Assembly: GCA_945621435.1 (NCBI GenBank)
Contig: CALZBR010000012.1
Coordinates: 1 to 64,000 of the forward strand
Direction: 5' to 3'
Origin: an uncultured Lachnospiraceae bacterium
GTDB lineage: Bacteria; Bacillota; Clostridia; Lachnospirales; Lachnospiraceae
Length of the DNA: 64,000 nucleotides
A model generated the notes under the pieces. That model had not been told where the DNA came from and searched no databases. It saw only the letters and a program-made list of their open reading frames with translations. A program made the position numbers and the translations under genes. Position 1 is the first letter of the stretch, and the number at the start of each line of letters is the position of its first letter. Shown here in pieces: positions 26,035-35,082 of the stretch.

Positions 26035-27951
26035 TCAGGATACAATTCTCTTAAATTTGCGTTCCATCTCAGTTTTTGTCATTTCCACTATTGTGGGTCT
26101 TCCATGAGGGCAGTTATAAGGATTCTCCAAAGTTAACAGCTCGTCTATCAGGGCTTCCGCTTCTTCCTGTCTTAATAGGTTATTTCCTTTGACCGCCGCT
26201 TTGCAGGACATGGATGCGATTTTTTCTTCAACCACCCGAATACCACCATAATTTCCGCCTTCCGCAAGCTGATCGAGAACCTCCAGAAACATTTCTTTTT
26301 CACAACATCCGTACAAATCTACAGGAACACTGCGAAGGGCATATTCATTTCCGCCAAAGGCTTCTATTTCAAACCCAAGGCTTTCAAATACTTCTTTGTT
26401 TTCCAGCAATACCATCTCTTCCTGAGCCGTCATACTGATAATGATAGGTGGCATTAACCCCTGTGAAATGACATTTTTTTCTCTATATTGTTTCATCAAA
26501 CGCTCATAATTAACTTTTTCATGAGCGGCATGTTGATCGATCATAAGAAGCTTATCCTGAAATTCAACCAGCCAGTATGTTTCAAATACTTGTCCTACGA
26601 TTCGAAAATGCGGTCTGTTTTCAACGGATAATACTTTATTTTCAAAAAGACTCAGCTGTTCCGTTTGGGGCTCGCCTATTTCCGTTTGATCTGCTTCCTT
26701 TATTTCAGCTTCAAGCCTTTCTGTTTCAGACTTTTCAACTCCTTTTATCCTCTCCCATACCGGATTTCTGACTATTTCCCTTTCGGAATTCGCTTGGGTT
26801 GTATAGGAGGTTTCTTCCCTGACACATTTTACCACCTGTTGAACCTCATTCCTGCGGTTCACCTCAAAAGGTTCCGGTACACGCTCTGCAGCCTTTGCTT
26901 TTTCTTCTTTTCTCTCCGCACGCTGCTCCTTCTCGCTTGCAAGAGAAGCCTGGGGGATCATCTCATGATGCTTTAAGGTATATTTCACTGCTCCGCACAG
27001 ATAAGCGCTGAAACCCATGGGATTGGTAAAACGTATATCCATTTTTGTGGGATGTACATTCACATCCACCTTGGAAGAATCCATGCTGATATGAAGCACA
27101 CAAAAGGGGAACTTGTGCTGCATCAAATATTCTTTATATCCCTCCTCAATTGCCCGAGCAATGACATTACTTTTGATAAATCTTCCGTTAATAAAATATA
27201 TTTCGTAATTTCTGGTGGACCTGACCTGCACCGGTTTTCCCAAAAAGCCTTCCACTTTTATGCCTTCCTGCTCCCATTTGATCGGAATCAGTGCATTTGC
27301 CACATCCCTGCCGTAAATTCGATATATCACTTCTCGCAAATCACCGTTTCCCGATGTGTGAAATTTCATCTGACCATTCACCACCAGCTTGAACGAAATG
27401 TCCGGTCTGGAAAGTGCCAGATGTTCCATCAGATCAGCAATATAACTGCCCTCCGTTGCAGGCTGTTTTAAAAATTTTCTTCTCACCGGTGTGTTGTAAA
27501 ACAGGTTGCGCATCAGAAACGTAGTACCATCCGGTGCACCAATCTCTTCAAAAACCACTTCTTTGGGACCTTCCATACAGATTCTTGTTCCCGTAAGGCT
27601 TCCCGGTGTTTTGGTAATTACTTCAACCTTGGACACTGCGGCAATACTTGACAATGCTTCTCCGCGAAATCCAAGACTTGACAGGTGAGTCAGGTCCTCT
27701 GATTTCTCGATCTTACTGGTTGCATGACGCAAAAAAGCAGTACGCAGCTGATCCTTTTCCATACCGCAACCATTGTCTGTGACTCGTATGAGCTCAATAC
27801 CGCCATCCTTTATTTCTACGGACAAGGAAGTTGCTCCTGCGTCAATTGCATTCTCAACCAGCTCTTTCACTACACTGGAAGGTCTTTCTACCACTTCACC
27901 GGCAGCTATTTTATCAATTGTTTCCGAATCAAGCACATGAATCTTTGCCAT
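26035..27951 (-). CDS. mutL: DNA mismatch repair protein MutL
   Basis: The 638-residue protein has an N-terminal GHKL ATPase (ELVENAIDAG, DNGCGM, GFRGEAL), a linker rich in Glu and Lys, and a C-terminal dimerisation domain. That domain has DQHAAHEKVNYER, which fits a metal-dependent endonuclease motif as in most Gram-positive MutL proteins, and ends near NCPHGRPTIVEM. It starts 20 bases after mutS. Confidence 0.96.
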   Translation of the reverse strand: MAKIHVLDSETIDKIAAGEVVERPSSVVKELVENAIDAGATSLSVEIKDGGIELIRVTDNGCGMEKDQLRTAFLRHATSKIEKSEDLTHLSSLGFRGEALSSIAAVSKVEVITKTPGSLTGTRICMEGPKEVVFEEIGAPDGTTFLMRNLFYNTPVRRKFLKQPATEGSYIADLMEHLALSRPDISFKLVVNGQMKFHTSGNGDLREVIYRIYGRDVANALIPIKWEQEGIKVEGFLGKPVQVRSTRNYEIYFINGRFIKSNVIARAIEEGYKEYLMQHKFPFCVLHISMDSSKVDVNVHPTKMDIRFTNPMGFSAYLCGAVKYTLKHHEMIPQASLASEKEQRAERKEEKAKAAERVPEPFEVNRRNEVQQVVKCVREETSYTTQANSEREIVRNPVWERIKGVEKSETERLEAEIKEADQTEIGEPQTEQLSLFENKVLSVENRPHFRIVGQVFETYWLVEFQDKLLMIDQHAAHEKVNYERLMKQYREKNVISQGLMPPIIISMTAQEEMVLLENKEVFESLGFEIEAFGGNEYALRSVPVDLYGCCEKEMFLEVLDQLAEGGNYGGIRVVEEKIASMSCKAAVKGNNLLRQEEAEALIDELLTLENPYNCPHGRPTIVEMTKTEMERKFKRIVS

Positions 27952-27971
27952 GACCTTCCTCCTTTTTTATC

Positions 27972-30650
27972 CTAACCCTGCCATCTGTTCTTCAGTTTAT
28001 TCTGAAGCTTGTATAAAGTATTTAAGGCATCTATGGGAGACATTTGATTGACATCCGCATCCATCAGCTCCTTCAGAACATCCTCATCCGTCACGGTCTC
28101 GAATAGAGACATCTGGGCCAGATCCACTTCATCCAGTTTCTTCTGTTTTTTCCCTTTTATATCCTCTTTTACGTCCGGTGCAATACTCTGTATTTTTTCA
28201 ATAATATCGTTATTGGTCAGCTGTTCTGCAATTTCCTTCGCTCTGCCGATAACCATATCCGGCACCCCGGCCAATTTAGCCACCTGAATGCCGTAGCTTC
28301 GATCAGCCCCACCCTTGATAATCTTTCGAAGAAAAATAATGTCGTCTCCGCTTTCCTTGACTGCAATACAATAATTATTTACATTGCTCATCTTGCCTTC
28401 CAGTTCTGTGAGCTCATGATAATGGGTCGCAAATAGCGTTTTCGCACCCAGAAGTCTGCGGTTACTGATATGTTCTATCACTGCCCACGCAATACTCAAC
28501 CCATCAAATGTGGAAGTACCTCTGCCGATTTCGTCCAGAATCAAAAGGCTGTTTGAGGTCGCATTGCGAAGTATGTTCGCCACTTCATTCATTTCCACCA
28601 TAAACGTGGATTGACCGCTTGCCAAGTCGTCAGATGCACCCACTCGCGTAAAAATACGGTCGACAATCCCAATATTAGCACTTCTGGCAGGCACAAAACA
28701 ACCCACCTGAGCCATCAGAACAATCAACGCCGTCTGCCGCATATAAGTGGATTTCCCGGCCATGTTGGGCCCTGTGATAATGCTGATGCAATGACTTCCG
28801 TTGTCGAGAAAGGTATCGTTGGAAACAAACATATCATTGGAAATCATCTGCTCCACCACAGGGTGTCTGCCATCCTTAATGTCGATGATTCCCTTCTCAT
28901 TCAGCTTTGGTCTGATATATCGATTACGCTCGGAGACAAGAGAAAGAGAAGCAAAAACATCCAATTTGGCCAAAGCCTTCGCTGTCCGCTGTATCCTTTC
29001 CAATTCCAAAGCGATGGATTCTCTGATTTTACAAAACAAATCATATTCCAATGTGGTAAGCTTATCCTCCGCATTTAAAATGGTATCTTCCAACTCCTTC
29101 AGACGAGGCGTGGTATAGCGTTCCGCATTGGCAAGAGTCTGTTTCCGGATATAATCCTCCGGTACGAGATCTTTGTAAGAATTTGTTACCTCAAAATAAT
29201 AACCGAACACTTTGTTATACTTGATGCGCAGATTTTTGATTCCTGTTCTTTCTCTGTCCTGTTCTTCCAACTCAGCCAGCCATTGTTTCCCATCTCTTTT
29301 AGCATTTCGCAGCATATCAATGGTTTCATCGAATCCATCCTTGATCATCCCGCCTTCACGAATGGTAATCGGAGGTTCTTCCTCGATGGCTTCCAAAATC
29401 AGCTGATAGATGTCCTGCAGACCATCAATTTCCTCTTCAATCCGGATCAGTTCCTCCTTCTCAAAACCTTTTAAGACTGTCTTGATGGCAGGCAGCATCT
29501 CCAAAGAATTACGAAATGCAATAAAATCTCTTGGATTCGCTGTCTTGTAGGTCACCTTACTCAAAAGCCTTTCCAGGTCATATACGGGATTCAGATATTC
29601 TCTGATTTCATCTCTGGACACACTGTCTTTGCACAGTTCTTCCACCGCGTCCAGACGTTTCTCCATCTCTTCTTTGTCAATCAAAGGCTGTTCCAACATA
29701 TTTCTCAGCAGTCGGCCGCCCATTGCGGTTCTGGTCTTGTCCAGCACCCAGAGCAAAGATCCTCTTTTCTGTTTTTCGCGCAATGTTTCAGCCAGCTCAA
29801 GATTTCTTCTCGTGGAGCTGTCCAGAAGCATATATTTATTGGTCAGATAAGGATATACATGCGTAAAATGTGCCAGGTCGGTCTTCTGGGTATCATAGAG
29901 ATATTGCAGCAGGGAGCCGGCTGCAATCATACCCATGGGAAAATCCTCGATTCCAAGCCCTGCCAGAGTACTTACTTTAAAATGTCGAAGCAGTATCTTT
30001 TTACAGCCTTCGTCATCAAACATATGCGCTTCCAGTGCATTGACGGAAATGTGATATCTTCCGCGCAATTCTTCCACTTCATATCCGCTGACCAGGAATG
30101 CTTCATTACAGATGATCTCTGAAGGTTCATATTTCATCAGTTCATCTTTGAGTTTTTTCAAATCCTCCACTTCGGTAAGATAGTAATCTCCCGTAGTCAC
30201 ATCAGCTATAGAGATACCTATCTTCGTGGGCGTATAGACAATACTCATAAGATAATTGTTTTTGGATTCCTCCAAAGCCTGAACATTCAGATTGGTACCC
30301 GGAGTTACGATTCGGGTAACCTCTCTTTTTACCAATCCCTTGGACAACCTGGGATCTTCCACCTGCTCACATATGGCAACTTTGTATCCCTTCCCGACCA
30401 ATCTTGTCAGATATCCCTCAACCGCATGATAAGGTACCCCGCACATAGGCGCTCTTTCTTCCAACCCGCAGGATTTACCTGTCAACGTAATCTCCAGCTC
30501 CTTGGAAGCCGTCAGTGCATCTTCAAAAAACATTTCATAGAAATCACCCAGACGGTAAAAGAGAATACAATCCTTATACTGCTTCTTGGTTTCCATATAT
30601 TGTTGCATCATCGGGGTTAAATCTTCCACCGCTATCTGCTGCTCTGACAT
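27972..30650 (-). CDS. mutS: DNA mismatch repair protein MutS
   Basis: The 892-residue mismatch sensor has domain I with the FYEMF mismatch-binding loop (near residue 38), connector, lever and clamp domains, and an ATPase domain with Walker A TGPNMAGKST, signature LDEIGRGTSTFDG and FATHYHEL. Size and motifs are standard MutS1. It is separated from the MiaB-coding frame by a SulP gene and precedes mutL by 20 bases. Confidence 0.97.
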   Translation of the reverse strand: MSEQQIAVEDLTPMMQQYMETKKQYKDCILFYRLGDFYEMFFEDALTASKELEITLTGKSCGLEERAPMCGVPYHAVEGYLTRLVGKGYKVAICEQVEDPRLSKGLVKREVTRIVTPGTNLNVQALEESKNNYLMSIVYTPTKIGISIADVTTGDYYLTEVEDLKKLKDELMKYEPSEIICNEAFLVSGYEVEELRGRYHISVNALEAHMFDDEGCKKILLRHFKVSTLAGLGIEDFPMGMIAAGSLLQYLYDTQKTDLAHFTHVYPYLTNKYMLLDSSTRRNLELAETLREKQKRGSLLWVLDKTRTAMGGRLLRNMLEQPLIDKEEMEKRLDAVEELCKDSVSRDEIREYLNPVYDLERLLSKVTYKTANPRDFIAFRNSLEMLPAIKTVLKGFEKEELIRIEEEIDGLQDIYQLILEAIEEEPPITIREGGMIKDGFDETIDMLRNAKRDGKQWLAELEEQDRERTGIKNLRIKYNKVFGYYFEVTNSYKDLVPEDYIRKQTLANAERYTTPRLKELEDTILNAEDKLTTLEYDLFCKIRESIALELERIQRTAKALAKLDVFASLSLVSERNRYIRPKLNEKGIIDIKDGRHPVVEQMISNDMFVSNDTFLDNGSHCISIITGPNMAGKSTYMRQTALIVLMAQVGCFVPARSANIGIVDRIFTRVGASDDLASGQSTFMVEMNEVANILRNATSNSLLILDEIGRGTSTFDGLSIAWAVIEHISNRRLLGAKTLFATHYHELTELEGKMSNVNNYCIAVKESGDDIIFLRKIIKGGADRSYGIQVAKLAGVPDMVIGRAKEIAEQLTNNDIIEKIQSIAPDVKEDIKGKKQKKLDEVDLAQMSLFETVTDEDVLKELMDADVNQMSPIDALNTLYKLQNKLKNRWQG

Positions 30651-30680
30651 CTTCCCTACTCCTATTCCTTCGTAAGCTCC

Positions 30681-32330
30681 TTACTGTAGCTGTTCCGCAC
30701 GTTTTAATGCTTCATCAATATGGCTGCAGAAATTTTCTTTTCCAACTTTTTCCACAAAACCGGCCTTCTCCATCACCTTCATGGGCTGTTCATTTACATG
30801 GGAGAATACGAGGCAGATATTTTTGCGATGACACTCTTCCAGCATCTCCTCAAAATTATGCATCGCTGTGGCATCAATGGTGCCAACGCTTCTCATTCTG
30901 AGAATAATGCAGTTAATACTCTCATCTAAGGTAATGGCAAGAATCTTGTCTGCTGCACCGAAGAACAAAGGTCCGCTGATTTCATATACCATTGTTTTGG
31001 CAGGTACGGTACGAAGTGAAATACTGTCAGGATCTTCCTCATCATCAATATTCTTCCATCCGGAAATATCCGTCACATCACTCATACGCTTCATAAACAA
31101 AACCGTTGCCATCAGGATGCCTACCTCGATAGCTACTACAAGATCAAACACCACCGTCAGTATAAAAGTTACTATCAATACAATGATATCACTCTTGGGA
31201 GAAGTCTTGCAAAGGTATACAAACTTTTTCCAGCCGCACATATTATAGGCAACCATAAACAAAATAGCCGCAATGGTAGGCATGGGAATCAATGCTGCAT
31301 ATGGCATTAAAACTACCAGTATCAGCAAAAGCACAATCGCATGAACCATGCCCGCAATCGGTGTACGACCACCATTCTTTACATTTGCGGCAGTACGTGC
31401 AATGGCTCCGGTTGCAGGGATTCCGCCAAACAAGGCAGACACCATATTACCGGCACCCTGGGCCACAAGTTCCATATTGGAATTGTGACGACTGTTTACC
31501 ATACTGTCTGCTACCACACAGGAAAGCAACGACTCAATCGCTGCCAGAATCGCAATCGTAAATGCATCCGGCAGTACATTGCGCACTGTTGTCATGTTAA
31601 ATGCCGGTAAGGAAAAAGCCGGTAGCTTATTTGAGATTTCATAGAGATCGCCAATGGTGTTAACTTTCATTCCCAGTCCGCTGACCATACCGATTCCTAC
31701 AAAAACCGCAATCAGGGAAGCAGGTATTTTCTTGAAGAATCCCGGCAGTAGCGGCCAGAGGATCAATACTGCCATACATACCATGCCAACAATAAAAGCA
31801 GACCAGTTTATCGTATCAATAAAGGAAAATACAGCCTTCACTTTTTCTACTGTCTCGATCAAAGGCTCTTCGGTGACAATAGTCAGTCCCAGGAAATCCT
31901 TAATCTGACCGATTACGATAGTCACAGCGATACCTGCTGTAAAACCGGTGGTAATCGTATATGGGATAAACTTAATCAGGCTCCCCAGCCTAAGCAACCC
32001 CATCAGGATTAAAATAATACCGGCTAAAAGTGTTGCAATGACCAACCCCTCAAAACCATTCTTAGCCACAATACCGGCAACTATCGTCGCAAATGCAGCC
32101 GTAGGTCCGGCAATCTGCACTCTGCTTCCGCCCAGAAAAGAAATCACAAATCCTGCTGTAATCGCTGTGTATATACCCTTTTCCGGTGTAACACCACTGG
32201 CAAGCGCCAGCGCAATTGATAATGGCAATGCAATGATTGCCACAATGATACCTGCGACTACATCCTTCACAAACTGTTCTTTTGTATAGGTCTTCATTAC
32301 GGAAAACAACTTGGGTTTTAACTTATTCAT
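30681..32330 (-). CDS. SulP family inorganic anion transporter with STAS domain
   Basis: The 549-residue membrane protein has a SulP transporter domain (about 15-420, with GVTPEKGIYTAITAGF near the start and a GNMVSALFGGIPATGAIAR stretch) and a C-terminal STAS domain (about 430-545, with RMRSVGTIDATAMHNFEEM). SulP members carry sulfate, bicarbonate or dicarboxylates; the substrate cannot be told. It lies between the PepT-MiaB frame (29 bases) and mutS (30 bases), so it is likely co-transcribed with mismatch-repair genes. Confidence 0.93.
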   Translation of the reverse strand: MNKLKPKLFSVMKTYTKEQFVKDVVAGIIVAIIALPLSIALALASGVTPEKGIYTAITAGFVISFLGGSRVQIAGPTAAFATIVAGIVAKNGFEGLVIATLLAGIILILMGLLRLGSLIKFIPYTITTGFTAGIAVTIVIGQIKDFLGLTIVTEEPLIETVEKVKAVFSFIDTINWSAFIVGMVCMAVLILWPLLPGFFKKIPASLIAVFVGIGMVSGLGMKVNTIGDLYEISNKLPAFSLPAFNMTTVRNVLPDAFTIAILAAIESLLSCVVADSMVNSRHNSNMELVAQGAGNMVSALFGGIPATGAIARTAANVKNGGRTPIAGMVHAIVLLLILVVLMPYAALIPMPTIAAILFMVAYNMCGWKKFVYLCKTSPKSDIIVLIVTFILTVVFDLVVAIEVGILMATVLFMKRMSDVTDISGWKNIDDEEDPDSISLRTVPAKTMVYEISGPLFFGAADKILAITLDESINCIILRMRSVGTIDATAMHNFEEMLEECHRKNICLVFSHVNEQPMKVMEKAGFVEKVGKENFCSHIDEALKRAEQLQ

Positions 32331-32359
32331 TTTCTTTCGTCAGCCTCTTCTCTCTTATG

Positions 32360-35014
32360 TTAAATTCTGTGTCCCATATAATAAAATCCACGACATTCAT
32401 CCAGACTTACCGGTATGATCTTGCCGATCAATTCAGCAGTTCCCGGCAGATGAACGATGGTATTGTTGGACAGTCTGCCGGTTACAAGCGTCGCATCGTT
32501 CTCATTGACTTCTTCGATCAATGCCTCCATAACCATACCCTGATATCCTAAGACCTGCATTCTGGCGGTTTCCTGTACTTCCTTCAAGACCCTGTCAAAT
32601 CCGGCCTTCACCTGTTCTTCCGGCACCTGATTCTCCATGGCAGCCGCAGGTGTTCCTGTTCTCTTGGAATAGATGAAGGTAAATGCATTGTCAAACTTCA
32701 CCTTGCGGATCACATCAATGGTTTCGTTCACATCCTCTTCCGTTTCCCCCGGAAATCCCACAATAATGTCTGTAGTCAATGCGATATCCGGAATCTCTCT
32801 TCGAATCTTATCTGCAAGTTCGAGATACTGTTCCTTCGTATACCTTCTGTTCATACGTGTCAGGATCTCAGTAGAGCCGGACTGTAACGGCAGATGCAGA
32901 TGCCTGCAAATCTTCTTTGACTCTTTCATGACCCGGATCAGCTCATCGGAAAGATCTTTGGGATGAGAGGTCATGAAACGAATTCTTTGTAATCCTTCAA
33001 TCTTCTCAATCTGACGCAACAGCTCTGCAAATGTGACCGGATTCTCCAGATTCTTCCCATAAGAATTCACATTTTGTCCCAGCAGCATTATTTCCACAAC
33101 ACCGTCTGCAACCAGTTTCTCGATTTCCCTCAGAATATCTTTGGGTTCGCGGCTCCGTTCCCTGCCGCGTACATAAGGTACAATACAGTAACTGCAGAAA
33201 TTATTGCAACCAAACATGATATTGATACCGGATTTAAAGGGATATTTGCGCTCCACAGGTAAGTCTTCCACTATTTTATCCGTATCCTGCCAGATATCAA
33301 TAATCATTCCCCTTTCTTCAAAGGTACGGCAGAGTAATTCTGCAAACTTATAAATATTATGGGTTCCGAAGATCAGATCCACAAAAGAATAACTCTTCTG
33401 CAGTTTTTCAAGCACTGCCTGCTCCTGCATCATACATCCGCACAGAGCAATCTTCATCTGAGGATTGCGACGTTTGTAGCCGTTTAACTCTCCCAGCCGC
33501 CCATATACACGCTGATTCGCATTATCTCTGACCGTACAGGTATTGAAAATCACAAAATCTGCCTTCTCGCTGTCAATAATCTCATAACCGACTTCTCTCA
33601 GGATTCCTGTCAGCTTCTCTGAATCTCTCGCATTCATCTGACACCCAAAGGTAGTCACGCAACAGGTTGGCGGTCTTCCGTTTCTTTCTCTGAATTCCTG
33701 TATGTATTTTTTACATCTGGAAATGTAAAAATATTGACGTTCCGGTTCCTTTGAGGGCGGTTCCGGCTGCAAATCCTTTTCTTCTTTTCTTCCATAGCAC
33801 TCTGCCAGCTTAATGAGCAGTTCCGTCACAGTCTCCATAGACTGAACGCAGGCATACTCAAACCTGCTGTGATAATTGGCGCCTCCGGTACACAGATTGG
33901 GACAGGGAAGCCCCATATAGGAAAGCCTTGCTCCATCCGTGCCTCCTCTGACCGGTGAAATCTTTGGTTCCACTCCCATTTCACGAAGCAGCCTCGAAGC
34001 ATTTTCCATCAAATGACTGTAGGGCTTTAATACTTCTTTCATGTTATAATAGGAATCCTTCATCTCAACGGAAACAGTTCCCTGCCCATATTTCTCATTC
34101 AGAAAATCAGCGCATTTCTTAAACAATTCCTTTTTCTGCTCAAACAAGACCTTGTCATGATCTCTGATAATGTAGTCAGCTATGGTTTTTTCAACATTTC
34201 CGTTGATTCCGTCCAAATGGAAAAATCCTTCATAACCTTCCGTATACATGGGATTTTGAAAAGCAGGCAACAGGCTTTGGAACTCCTGTGCTATCAGGAT
34301 TGCATTTATCATCTTTCCTTTCGCACTTCCGGGATGAACGCTTCTGCCATGAACAGTCAGCTTCACGCCTGCAGCATTGAAGGTTTCATCTTCCAGTTCC
34401 CCCAATTCTCCGCCATCCACCGTGTATGCAAAATCAGCGCCAAACAATGTAACATCAAAATGGTCTGCACCTTCTCCTATTTCTTCATCCGGAGTAAAGC
34501 CAATACGAATCTTACCATGACTTATTTCCGGATGACGAAGCAGGTATTCTGCCATTGCCATGATTTCAGCAATTCCGGCCTTGTCGTCCGCGCCAAGAAG
34601 CGTGGTTCCGTCTGTGACAATCAGGTCCTTACCTATGAGCTTCTTTACCTCAGGAAACTCATCTGCATGGAAAACAATCCCTTTTTCCTCATGTAATACT
34701 ATGTCTTTACCGTCGTAATCCTCGACAATACGAGGGTTCACACCTGCTCCCGTCACAGCAGGCGAGGTATCCATATGTGCGATAAATCCAAGTACAGGAC
34801 TCTCCTCGTACCCTTTCGTCGCCGGAATGGACGCATAGATATAGCAAAACTGTCGGTCATAGGTGATTTCCTCCGCACCCATCTGTTCCAATTCCTTCAC
34901 CAATACATCCGCAAGGGCATACTGACTATCAGTACTGGGTGTTGTTCCTGTAGTTTCATCGGATTTCGTATCTATTTTTACATATCTTAAAAATTTTTCT
35001 ATGGTTTCTGACAC
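32360..35014 (-). CDS. Peptidase T - MiaB fusion: tripeptide aminopeptidase joined to tRNA methylthiotransferase
   Basis: One uninterrupted 884-codon frame encodes two complete enzymes. Residues 1 to about 409 are a PepT-type M20 peptidase (GFIAHMDTSPA, GADDKAGIAE, PDEEIGEGADHFD, RGGTDGARL); E. coli PepT is 408 residues. Residues about 411-884 are MiaB, which methylthiolates i6A37 in tRNA. They comprise an N-terminal cluster domain (TTFGCQMN with Cys458), the radical SAM motif CNNFCSYC and a TRAM-like end. A linker rich in Glu and Pro joins them with no stop codon and no in-frame ATG. The start is GTG (35012-35014) after AGGAGG. An out-of-frame ATG at 33793-33795 hints that the fusion could result from a one-base change. 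Confidence 0.9.
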   Translation of the reverse strand: MSETIEKFLRYVKIDTKSDETTGTTPSTDSQYALADVLVKELEQMGAEEITYDRQFCYIYASIPATKGYEESPVLGFIAHMDTSPAVTGAGVNPRIVEDYDGKDIVLHEEKGIVFHADEFPEVKKLIGKDLIVTDGTTLLGADDKAGIAEIMAMAEYLLRHPEISHGKIRIGFTPDEEIGEGADHFDVTLFGADFAYTVDGGELGELEDETFNAAGVKLTVHGRSVHPGSAKGKMINAILIAQEFQSLLPAFQNPMYTEGYEGFFHLDGINGNVEKTIADYIIRDHDKVLFEQKKELFKKCADFLNEKYGQGTVSVEMKDSYYNMKEVLKPYSHLMENASRLLREMGVEPKISPVRGGTDGARLSYMGLPCPNLCTGGANYHSRFEYACVQSMETVTELLIKLAECYGRKEEKDLQPEPPSKEPERQYFYISRCKKYIQEFRERNGRPPTCCVTTFGCQMNARDSEKLTGILREVGYEIIDSEKADFVIFNTCTVRDNANQRVYGRLGELNGYKRRNPQMKIALCGCMMQEQAVLEKLQKSYSFVDLIFGTHNIYKFAELLCRTFEERGMIIDIWQDTDKIVEDLPVERKYPFKSGINIMFGCNNFCSYCIVPYVRGRERSREPKDILREIEKLVADGVVEIMLLGQNVNSYGKNLENPVTFAELLRQIEKIEGLQRIRFMTSHPKDLSDELIRVMKESKKICRHLHLPLQSGSTEILTRMNRRYTKEQYLELADKIRREIPDIALTTDIIVGFPGETEEDVNETIDVIRKVKFDNAFTFIYSKRTGTPAAAMENQVPEEQVKAGFDRVLKEVQETARMQVLGYQGMVMEALIEEVNENDATLVTGRLSNNTIVHLPGTAELIGKIIPVSLDECRGFYYMGHRI

Positions 35015-35053
35015 TTCGATTCCTCCTGATTATCCCTACAACATAACCAATAT

Positions 35054-35082
35054 ATCATACCACGTTCCCAATGATATCTCAA
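35054..35082 (-). promoter_or_regulatory. Promoter of the pepT-miaB operon
   Basis: TTGAGA (35077-35082), 17 bp, TATGAT (35054-35059) on the minus strand. It begins right at the end of the alanine symporter gene and 40 bases before the GTG start. It would also serve sulP, mutS, mutL and miaA. Confidence 0.65.
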
